Source: Candidatus Zixiibacteriota bacterium | GTDB taxonomy: Bacteria > Zixibacteria > MSB-5A5 > GN15 > FEB-12 | Direction: 5' to 3' | Length of the DNA: 64,000 nt | Assembly: GCA_035380245.1 (NCBI GenBank) | Contig: DAOSXA010000001.1 | Location: 936,716 to 1,000,715 of the forward strand | Part shown: in pieces, positions 52,513 through 60,600 of the stretch | Layout of the letters: each line of letters opens with the position of its first letter | How positions within the stretch are numbered: position 1 is the stretch's first letter | The notes under the pieces: generated by a model | What the model was told of the DNA's origin: nothing | Seen by the model: only the letters and a program-made list of their open reading frames with translations | Databases searched by the model: none | Translations under genes and position numbers: made by a program

Positions 52513-53832
52513 CTACTCCTCGATTCGTGCCAGTTCGACCGAGGTCGGCAGTGGTTTGATAAATTCCTGGCGCAAACTGTAAGTGTAAGCGCCCTGATTC
52601 GGCATAAGCAACACATCGCCCGTGCGAATGTCCGCTCCGAAATACCCGTAACCCCACAGATCATGCGGTGTACAGAGCGACCCGGCCACGAGACATTCGT
52701 GTTCTTCGAGACTCGGTCGGGAAAGATTTATCACCGGGAAGTAGTCGTTCTCGAAACGTTCCCAGCCGACCGCGTTGGTGCCGCCGTCGGTAATAACCAC
52801 GCGTGAAGATTTTCGGTCTACGACCGTCAGCAGGATATGCATGCCGCTGTGGCATATCCAACGTCCGGGTTCGAAACAGATGGTACAGTCGATATCTGCC
52901 GGGATTTGTTTTTTCAAAGCCTGACCGATATGATCGGCAAAACTCTCCAGGGTGCTGGCGGGATTGGAATAATGCTCATCATAAACGATCGGCGCCGATC
53001 CCGCAGCAGCCGTCAACTGTCCGTGAGGAGTAGCTGCTGTTTGAAGCCATTCTCCTTCTTCGGGCCAATACCCGCCGCCGATGTCAATGAATTTGATACG
53101 TTTACGCAAGGCGGGGGAGAGACGTCGCAGTTCAGCGCCGAGCCGAGCGATAAATAGCACGTGCGGTCCAGAGTCCATATTCCAACTCAGATGAAACTGA
53201 ATTCCCTGCAGATCGACATGAGTCTGTTCGGCAGCCTTATCAAAAAACTCTCCCAGACGTTCCAGGGGAATCCCGAACTTGCGCCAGATTCCGTTGTCGT
53301 CGGTAGTAAGTCTCACCCCGGCGCGGATATCAACCCCGGCTTCTTCCGCCAGGTTGCCAAGTTTCTCGAGTTCCGAGAAACTGTCGATCAGAACGGTAAC
53401 GCGTTCGCGATGACTCAAAGCCAGGCGTAACTCATCAGTCCTTTTACCGGGGCCGGAGAAAACAATTCGTTCCGCACCAAGTTCCAAGGCGGTTCTCAAC
53501 TCGAGACCGGATGATACATCCAGGCCGCAACCGGCTGCGATCAGATGACTCAAAACAGCCGGGTGGCTGTTGCTTTTTAATGCATAATACAGTTCAGTGC
53601 GAGGCCAGATATGGGCGAATACCTGTGAAAACCGAGTCGCTCGCTCATGCAGAGCTTCGCCGTCGATCACGTAGAGAGGAGAGCCGTGTTCAGCCGCTGT
53701 CGAAAGGAATTGAAGTCGGCGATCCAGAAACGACTGCACCGTCCGACGCAAATCCACCGGATTAAGGCGAGGAGTCCGGCCGCGAAGTTGATCAACGGCC
53801 TGCTGGATGCACAGAGACACGTTTTTGGTCAT
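52513..53832 (-). CDS. Fold-III PLP-dependent decarboxylase
   Basis: The 439-residue protein is of the ornithine/diaminopimelate decarboxylase type. The PLP lysine is Lys86 in YYALKSNSHP. Further features are IQFHLSWN (His at PLP), the GGGYWPEEGEW phosphate loop, FEPGRWI (the EPGR motif), and GSLCTPHD (substrate Cys-Asp partner region). It would decarboxylate an amino acid to an amine; the substrate cannot be assigned. The ATG at 53832 lies inside the ATP-grasp gene (41-bp overlap). It is probably the fourth gene of the speD-like operon. Confidence 0.85.
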   Translation of the reverse strand: MTKNVSLCIQQAVDQLRGRTPRLNPVDLRRTVQSFLDRRLQFLSTAAEHGSPLYVIDGEALHERATRFSQVFAHIWPRTELYYALKSNSHPAVLSHLIAAGCGLDVSSGLELRTALELGAERIVFSGPGKRTDELRLALSHRERVTVLIDSFSELEKLGNLAEEAGVDIRAGVRLTTDDNGIWRKFGIPLERLGEFFDKAAEQTHVDLQGIQFHLSWNMDSGPHVLFIARLGAELRRLSPALRKRIKFIDIGGGYWPEEGEWLQTAATPHGQLTAAAGSAPIVYDEHYSNPASTLESFADHIGQALKKQIPADIDCTICFEPGRWICHSGMHILLTVVDRKSSRVVITDGGTNAVGWERFENDYFPVINLSRPSLEEHECLVAGSLCTPHDLWGYGYFGADIRTGDVLLMPNQGAYTYSLRQEFIKPLPTSVELARIEE

Positions 53833-55117
53833 CTTCCGTTTCCATTTCCACCTTGACGAGTGAAGCCAATTGGTCGGCCTGAATAATGATATTCGGGCGC
53901 GTAGCCGGGGCGAAGAGGATATGTCCCAATAACCATGAATCGTAATCTTTTGGAGGCAACACCACGCGATGCCCGGGAGCACGTTTGAGGTAAATATCTT
54001 TTACCCGGGGGTCCGCTGCGGCGCGTGATATATCGATATGTCGAATATGTCCCGCATGTGCCGCGAACAGACGACGGCCGATCATGTGTCGCCATCGGTC
54101 GGCGGGAGGCAGGGTGATGGTTTTCCCTTCGGCAAAGTCCAACGCCAGGGCAATCGTATCCAGGCCGCAACTCATTTCGATCAGGGGCGGCAGGCAATCG
54201 CCGCCGATGCGGGGAGTCAATTCAATGAGAGTCGGACCCTCGGACCCAATGATAAAATCCACCATGCAGAGCGATCGTTGCAGTCCCAGCGATTCGGCCG
54301 CACGGCGCAGGATGTCCGCCAGTTGAGGGTAATCGTGCAGTTCATGGTCCGATGCAGGTAGTTCGTATGACAGGGTCGTGCCGAACGGATAGTCGTCACC
54401 GCGATATTTACGGGCAATGCGGATGATTTCGAAGTGGGCGCCGTCGAGAAGGATATCGGCGCTGTATTCATTACCGGCGATGAATGCCTCAGCCACCACG
54501 GCGCTGCGGGGATCGATATACGCGGTGCTTTCATTGTCCGGTTGATACATCGGCAATGAACCGCGCTGAGTCAGGCCCTTGGCGATGATGCGCATGGCTT
54601 GAAGAATGCGTGCCTGGTCTTCACAATGGAAAGTCAGTTCACTGCCGCTGCCGGTGAGTGGTTTCAAAACGATTTCACCACCCACTTTTCGGGCAAACGC
54701 CAGGGCATCATCGGTCGCGGCCACGAGCTTGACTGCCGGGCAGGGAATACCGTGTTCAATCCAGCGCTGCTTGGTAAGGTATTTCGAACGACTCAGCCGC
54801 ACTGCCGGGAGAGCCGGGTACGGCAGCCTGAGCCTGGCAGCCAGTTGAGCGGCTAGCGTGAGCCATTCACAGTCGTAACAGACGATTCCGCTCAGTTCCA
54901 GTCCGTAATGCGATAGATGCTCCGTCAACAACGACATCACGCGGTCGGACTGCATCAGATCAACTAGTAACTCCGACATTTCATCCGGAGCCGGCTCACG
55001 ACTGGCACGACGCAGGACCGGATCGGTCAGAAACAAAGCCCGACCGGGGTAACGCGTGTCGATGTGGGCTATGTAATCGGGGGTAGTACCGACTACAAGA
55101 ACCCGCTGACTAGCCAT
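53792..55117 (-). CDS. ATP-grasp ligase of carbamoyl-phosphate synthase/biotin-carboxylase-like type
   Basis: The 441-residue protein has an N-terminal Rossmann-like part (VLVVGTTPDYIAHID) and an ATP-grasp domain (about 110-330). The latter has GGEIVLKPLTGSGS (ATP loop), EAFIAGNEYSADI and TLIELTPRIGGD (metal ligands Glu and Asn-like position). Such stand-alone ligases make amide bonds in dipeptide antibiotics and related natural products. The substrate is unknown. It overlaps both neighbours by 8 and 41 bp. Confidence 0.85.
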   Translation of the reverse strand: MASQRVLVVGTTPDYIAHIDTRYPGRALFLTDPVLRRASREPAPDEMSELLVDLMQSDRVMSLLTEHLSHYGLELSGIVCYDCEWLTLAAQLAARLRLPYPALPAVRLSRSKYLTKQRWIEHGIPCPAVKLVAATDDALAFARKVGGEIVLKPLTGSGSELTFHCEDQARILQAMRIIAKGLTQRGSLPMYQPDNESTAYIDPRSAVVAEAFIAGNEYSADILLDGAHFEIIRIARKYRGDDYPFGTTLSYELPASDHELHDYPQLADILRRAAESLGLQRSLCMVDFIIGSEGPTLIELTPRIGGDCLPPLIEMSCGLDTIALALDFAEGKTITLPPADRWRHMIGRRLFAAHAGHIRHIDISRAAADPRVKDIYLKRAPGHRVVLPPKDYDSWLLGHILFAPATRPNIIIQADQLASLVKVEMETEDDQKRVSVHPAGR

Positions 55118-56108
55118 GGCTGACTCCGTCCAGAGAGAACTCCGTTACGGAGGCCATCGCTGCGAGCGGATGCGGGACAGTTTTCTCGATTCCGGTCGAA
55201 ACTATGCTCTGAAGTACGTAAAGGGGAACCGGTGTCAGGTGGAAGAGCGTTTTCCAGTTGAAGTCGCCGCAAAGGAAATCGACACTGTCCAGGCGATTCT
55301 CGCAGGCATAGGCGATATGATGCATGTTGATCAACTTGGCAATACCGGGGAATGCCTCGGAGGTACCCCCCGCCAGCATGGTCAGCATATCGCGATAGAG
55401 ACTGCCCATGTCGATGGCCGCCGGCTCGCCGTCAACGATCACCGCGACTATGCGCAGCCAGCCGCGTTCCTGAAGGAGATTCTCCATGGCTCGAAAACTG
55501 CCCAGGAAGCGTTCGTCGTCGAAATATGACAGCCGTCCGAAGCGGCTGCGGTTCATCTGTATGAGCAGTTCGAAATCGTCGGGATCGTTGATGCGCCAGT
55601 GCACATCATGTTCGTCCCAATGAGCCAGCTCCTTGCGGAGTTTCTTGGCGGTTTTATGTGAAAATGCCTCAAGGTACTTGTCTACACTGAATTCGTGCTC
55701 CGAGGGTAGGAACAAATAACCGATTTCATCGACGTTTTCCAGTCGTCCGACAAATTGTCCCTCGGTACGGAGATAACGAAGCTGATAAGGACGCCTCAGG
55801 ACGGCCAACATCGCTTCGAGCATCTCCGGGCTTTCAGCGATGATTCGATTCTGTTCCAGCCAGGTTTTGCCTTCCCAGGTTTCACCGGGAAAGTAAGTAT
55901 ACTGACCGGTCTCGCGGTTCCAGGACATCGGTAAAAGACCGCACAGACGGCCGTTTTCATGGGCAACCACGAAATGAGCCGGATGCTGGTAATACCGGTT
56001 AAAGCAATCGCGGACTTCCCACAGATCCGAAACCAACTCCTGAGGCATAAGCTGCCGCCAGACGTCGCGGCATTCATCGAGATTACGAATAGTCTCGATC
56101 CGTATCAT
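55110..56108 (-). CDS. FemAB/BioF2-like GNAT acyltransferase
   Basis: The 332-residue protein has a split acyltransferase fold of the Acetyltransf_6 (BioF2-like) type: an early HFVVAHENGRLCGLLPMS strand pair, KTAKKLRKEL (middle basic helix), and AFPGIAKLINMHHIAYACEN with DSVDFLCGDFNWK near the end. It transfers an acyl or aminoacyl group to an amine. It starts 2 bp after the speD-like gene and overlaps the ATP-grasp gene. Confidence 0.8.
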   Translation of the reverse strand: MIRIETIRNLDECRDVWRQLMPQELVSDLWEVRDCFNRYYQHPAHFVVAHENGRLCGLLPMSWNRETGQYTYFPGETWEGKTWLEQNRIIAESPEMLEAMLAVLRRPYQLRYLRTEGQFVGRLENVDEIGYLFLPSEHEFSVDKYLEAFSHKTAKKLRKELAHWDEHDVHWRINDPDDFELLIQMNRSRFGRLSYFDDERFLGSFRAMENLLQERGWLRIVAVIVDGEPAAIDMGSLYRDMLTMLAGGTSEAFPGIAKLINMHHIAYACENRLDSVDFLCGDFNWKTLFHLTPVPLYVLQSIVSTGIEKTVPHPLAAMASVTEFSLDGVSHG

Positions 56109-56110
56109 CG

Positions 56111-56575
56111 TTAGCGCCTCAGACTGATATGGGTGATACAGTTAGTCCCGCCGAAGAATTGCAGGGCGAATTGCTCAACCACGGCCGGGTCGTACGGTTT
56201 GCAACTGAACACATCGAGATAAGTTGTGTTGGCGGCGTTGGCGAAATGGGCTGAAATAAGAGAGGTCTCTATCAATTGCGTCATCGAAAAACCGGCAACC
56301 CGTTCATCCTCACCGAAGTTTACCACAACACACTCACCGAAACGTTTCATGTCGATCAAATCACACAACTCGGCCACGAACCGTTTGATCGCCTCGGCAT
56401 CGCGAATAGTACCGGGATTGCAGTTGTAGATGTCGAAACTACAAGCCAACCCCCAGGCCTTTTCGATATCCTCGGAGTGGTACTGTTTGAGTTCAGAACA
56501 AGCCGATAATTTTCTCGTTACATCCTTTACGGCCTGACCCGACTCAAACGACTTCTTGACGACAGTTGCTTCCAT
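56111..56575 (-). CDS. SpeD-like pyruvoyl decarboxylase homologue
   Basis: The 154-residue protein is of the S-adenosylmethionine decarboxylase (SpeD) superfamily. The stretch LIETSLISAHFA then YLDVFSCKPYD gives Ser105, His110 and Cys125. Their spacing (5 and 15) equals that of the catalytic Ser63, His68 and Cys83 of the Thermotoga enzyme as I recall it, so self-cleavage to a pyruvoyl group is possible. The usual IHTYPE motif after the His is replaced by AHFANA, so the substrate is probably not AdoMet. It leads the four-gene operon; the GAAAGGG site precedes the ATG. Confidence 0.65.
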   Translation of the reverse strand: MEATVVKKSFESGQAVKDVTRKLSACSELKQYHSEDIEKAWGLACSFDIYNCNPGTIRDAEAIKRFVAELCDLIDMKRFGECVVVNFGEDERVAGFSMTQLIETSLISAHFANAANTTYLDVFSCKPYDPAVVEQFALQFFGGTNCITHISLRR

Positions 56576-56786
56576 TTTTTGAACCCTTTCATCTAATTAT
56601 TCCAGGGCAGTCTGCACCTTGGAACTGATGATAAAAAAACTGTTTTGGGTGGTTAAGCTGTTATCCGCATCGATCTTAAAAGATCGCGGGACACGTGATT
56701 CAGGTTCGTCGCCTGAAGTCGCCTTCCCTGACGCCCGGCTGATTCTGTTATCTCAGGTCGAACGTTGCTCGTCTACCTTTGCGCAG

Positions 56787-57452
56787 TCAGTTAATATCCT
56801 TCGGATCCGGCAGCGCTTCACGAATGAAACGCGCCAGAGCCACCACAAAAGCATCTCTGAGCGACATGAACGACCGATCGACGTCATCATCCACCGAGCT
56901 GACGGAAGCAATCGAATAATAGCCGGAGATGAACCCCGCAACGGCGCAGGCCAGACGGCGCAGACGCGGCTTTGATATCGGAGGCGAAATGACCTCGTCA
57001 ACCAGTTGTTCGATACAACTAATATATTTCAGGAAGGGCGTTTCCAGCCCTCCGTAACTTTCGTTCAAGGTCAAATCGGCGCGGCCCTGGTAGTACAGGA
57101 CAAAATCCTCCCACCGCCGACTGAAAAACTCGATATGCGCCGTGATGATCGCCTCGAGCATCGAGTAAAGTTCTTCTTTTCCCGAACACTGCCGCTTCAT
57201 CTGATTACTCAGGTCGGTCAGTAAGGCAGTCATCAACTCGCTGATCAAGTCATCCTTGTTCTCGAAATGATAGTACACACTACCCCGACCGACATCGGCC
57301 CGATCCGCAATCTCTTCAACCGTCGCCGCAGCGAGACCCCGCTCCGCGAACACCGCGCGCGCCGCCTCAAGAATCTGTCTCCGAGTGCGACCGTAACGCC
57401 GCTTCTGCCGGGAGGGATTCTTGCCGGAATCTGTAGAAGCTGTCATATGCAT
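56787..57452 (-). CDS. TetR-family regulator
   Basis: The 221-residue regulator has the N-terminal TetR helix-turn-helix (RRQILEAARAVFAERGLAAA, VEEIADRADVGRGSVYYHFE) and a helical ligand domain to the end. I chose the ATG at 57452 (then a second ATG two codons later) because a promoter lies within the DNA before it; a longer frame would have a TTG start with no ribosome site and would read through the operator array. It is the nearest regulator to the SpeD-like operon, which begins 211 bp downstream on the same strand. Confidence 0.85.
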   Translation of the reverse strand: MHMTASTDSGKNPSRQKRRYGRTRRQILEAARAVFAERGLAAATVEEIADRADVGRGSVYYHFENKDDLISELMTALLTDLSNQMKRQCSGKEELYSMLEAIITAHIEFFSRRWEDFVLYYQGRADLTLNESYGGLETPFLKYISCIEQLVDEVISPPISKPRLRRLACAVAGFISGYYSIASVSSVDDDVDRSFMSLRDAFVVALARFIREALPDPKDIN

Positions 57453-57469
57453 CTCATTTCGTTCCACTC

Positions 57470-57541
57470 TGACGGTAGCGTCAACTTCGACGCTCTTGTC
57501 ATTTTTGACACTATCGTCAGTTTTGACGGAAATGTCAACAT
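57470..57541. promoter_or_regulatory. Array of four 18-bp operator-like repeats, TGAC-N6-GTCA
   Basis: Four palindromes start at 57470, 57488, 57506 and 57524, an exact 18-bp period. Three are TGAC-N6-GTCA and one (57488) is CGAC-N6-GTCA. They lie just upstream of tetR and overlap its promoter. They are likely TetR dimer sites for autorepression. Confidence 0.7.
57510..57538 (-). promoter_or_regulatory. tetR promoter inside the operator array
   Basis: On the minus strand TTGACA (57538-57533) and GATAGT (57515-57510) are 17 bp apart, spanning the third and fourth palindromes. Transcription would start near 57503, about 50 bases before the chosen start codon. Confidence 0.6.
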
Positions 57542-57650
57542 AATATTGAGTTTTTTTGTTCCGTTTTTTGGGGTGTTTTTTCAAGCAGGATCAGGTGGAA
57601 ACCTTGATTTATCTTATTGTAATGCAATATGATAGTATTTTTGTGTAACA

Positions 57651-57682
57651 AAAAAAGGCAGGCCCTGGGGCCTGCCTTTTTT
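57651..57682. terminator. Bidirectional terminator after the PKD subtilase
   Basis: AAAAAAGGCAGGCCC and its exact complement are separated by two bases, giving a 15-bp stem with T runs in both directions. It separates the large protease gene from the tetR promoter. Confidence 0.95.
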
Positions 57683-57699
57683 ACAGAAAGGAGGATAGA

Positions 57700-60600
57700 C
57701 TATTTCAGCAGAATCATCTTCTTCGTATCGGTGAAGTCAGTTGTCACCAGTTTGTAGAAGTAAACGCCGCTGCCGTAGTCGGAAGCATTCCATGAGATCT
57801 CATGCGAACCGGCGGACATAACTTCATCTGCCAGGACGGCAATCGCTCGGCCGTTGACGTTATAAACAATCAACTGTACCGGGCCGGCCTCACGCAGACT
57901 GAAAGCAATAGTCGTGACCGGGTTAAACGGGTTAGGGAAGTTCTGTCCGAGTGAATACTCGTTTGGAACCAGTTCCACAGCGCCCGCATCGTAAACGTAA
58001 CCGCTCTGGCAGGCTTCGGTGACTTCGTTGGCTGTCGGATCATAGGTCCAGTCGGTCAACTGGATATCAGAGACCTCGAAGCACCATTCAACACGCGGGC
58101 GGTACACATTGGCAGAGGTCAATGTCGCCTGGCCGCTGCTGTTGGTCACAGCGCTGGAGCTGCCGGAATTCGGACCGCTGTAGTTGGCATAAACCGTTGC
58201 GCCCTCGACCGGGTTGTTGTTCTGGTCGTAAACCGTTACAACTGCTTGACCGTAATAATACCACCAGTAACGGACACGGGTCACGGTGATGTTGTACACG
58301 TGCATCAAGTTTTCACCGACTTCATTGACCGTGATGTAGTTCGTCGCGGTGTAGGTGTCACTGCCGCAGGAGTTGGTTGCCGTCAGAGTGACCGTGTAAG
58401 TGCCTGCCGCAGTGTAGGTGTACGACGGGTTGGTGGCCGTAGAAGTGCCGCCGTCGCCGAAGTCCCAACTGTACGACGTCGCATCACTGGAGCCGTTGGT
58501 AAAGGCGACTGTCAATGGGGCTGTACCTGAGGTCGGCGTTCCGGTGAAGGAAGCTGTCGGCTCGGTGCAGACGACGGTGATGTAGTTGGTTTTGGTCTCG
58601 GTGTCGCTACCGCAGGAGTTGGTTGCCGTCAAGGTTACCGTGTAGGTACCAATAGCGGTGTAGGTATGCGATGGGTTGGTGGCGGTGGAAGTGTTACCGT
58701 CGCCGAAGTCCCAACTGTACGACGTCGCATCACTGGAGCCGTTGGTAAACGTAACCGTCAACGGGACTTCACCCGAGGTCGGTGTACCGGTAAAGGAGGC
58801 TGTCGGCTCGGTGCAGACGACGGTGATGTAGTTCGTCGCGGTGTAGGTGTCGCTGCCGCAGGAGTTGGTCGCCGTCAAGGTTACCGTGTAGGTACCAATA
58901 GCGGTATAGGTATGCGACGGGCTGGTGGCCGTGGAAGTGTTACCGTCACCGAAGTTCCAACTGTACGATGTCGCACCGCTCGAACTGTTGGTAAAGGCAA
59001 CCGTCAACGGGACTTCACCCGAGGTCGGTGTACCGGTGAAGGAGGCCGTCGGCTCGGTGCAGGCGACAGTGATGTAGTTCGTCTTGGTCTCAGTGTCGGA
59101 GCCATAAGCGTTAGTGGCGGTCAGAGAGACGGTGTAAGTACCGACGGCGGTATATGAGTGCGACGGGTTGGTGGCCGTGGAAGTGCCGCCGTCGCCGAAG
59201 TCCCAACTGTATGACGTCGCACCGCTAGAGCTGTTGGTAAAGGTAACCGCCAGAGGCGCTTCGCCGGAGGTGGGAGTCGCCGAGAATCCGGCTGTCGGCG
59301 GGTCCCCGGCTACCGGTTCGTAATCAACGCAGAAATTGTCGAACTGCGACTGTGACCGGTTGACCTCAAGGCCTACCTGACCAGTCTGCACATCGCTGAA
59401 GTTATAGGAGACTTTTGTCGCGCCATCGGCAGCAACCGTAACCAGCCCGCTGGCATCAATTGTTATCGTCATAGCATATTGCTGGTTAGTATTGATGGTC
59501 CCGGAGGCGGAAGCGCGGTTATACTGCGTACCGTTGATGAATTCACGGATATACCACGCGTTGGCGCCATCGCGGAAATCGGCCACGCGATAGTTGTTGG
59601 CATCTTCATAGCCGAATACCACCATACCGTTGGTCAAACTTCCCCCGCTCAACGAGGTCCAGTCCACTGTGATCGTCGCATCGGACACATCCCCGAACGG
59701 CGACATGATATAGCCGTTGCCGCTGGAAACGTAGCCTACAAGCTGACCACTGGAGACAGTCCAGTCGCCGGAAATAACCGTCCAATCGGATACGTCACCA
59801 TCGTTGAAGTCGTCACAATAGCTGCCGGTGGACTCATTCACCGTGATATAATCCGTCTCCGTATAGGTATCGCTGCCACAGGAGTTAGTCACTGTCAGAG
59901 ACACGGTATAGGTGCCGACAGTTGTGTAGGTGTGGGACGGATTCTGGTCGGCCGAGGTTCCGCCGTCGCCGAAGTCCCAACTCCAGGCAGTAGCGTTGGT
60001 TGATCCATCGTAGAAATCAACCGTCAGCGGGGTGTCGCCAAAGGTGGGCGAAGCATAGAACGAGGCGGTTGGGGCGGTGCAGGTGACGGTAATGTAATCG
60101 GTCGCAGTGTAGCTGTCGCTGCCGCAGGAGTTGGTCACCGTCAGGGATACGGTGTAGGTACCGGCGTCGGTATAAATGTGCGACGGATTCTCAGCCGTCG
60201 AAGTGTTACCGTCACCGAAATTCCAGCTCCAGGAGGTGGCGCCGGTGGAAGCATCGGTGAAAGCAACGGTCAACGGAGTCTCACCCGAAGTTGGTGTGCC
60301 GGTGAACGAAGCGGTCGGAGCGGTGCAGGTGACGGTAATGTAATTCGTACGCGTGTAGGTATCGCTGCCGCAGGAATTAGTTGCCGTCAGAACAACCGTA
60401 TAGGTGCCGGCCGCAGTGTAAGTATGCGACGGACTAGTCGCCGTGGAAGTTCCGCCATCGCCGAAATCCCAACTGTACGAGGTCGCTCCGCTGGAGCCGT
60501 TGGTGAAGGCAACCACGAGCGGTACTTCACCCGAAGTCGGTGTACCCGTGAAGGACGCGGTTGGTTCCGTGCAAGTGACGGTGATGTAATCCGTGCGCGT

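Noticed and set aside
57503..57584. Longer tetR reading frame with hexapeptide repeats
   Set aside because: It needs a TTG start without a ribosome site, and the tetR promoter and operator array lie inside it, so it is unlikely to be transcribed.
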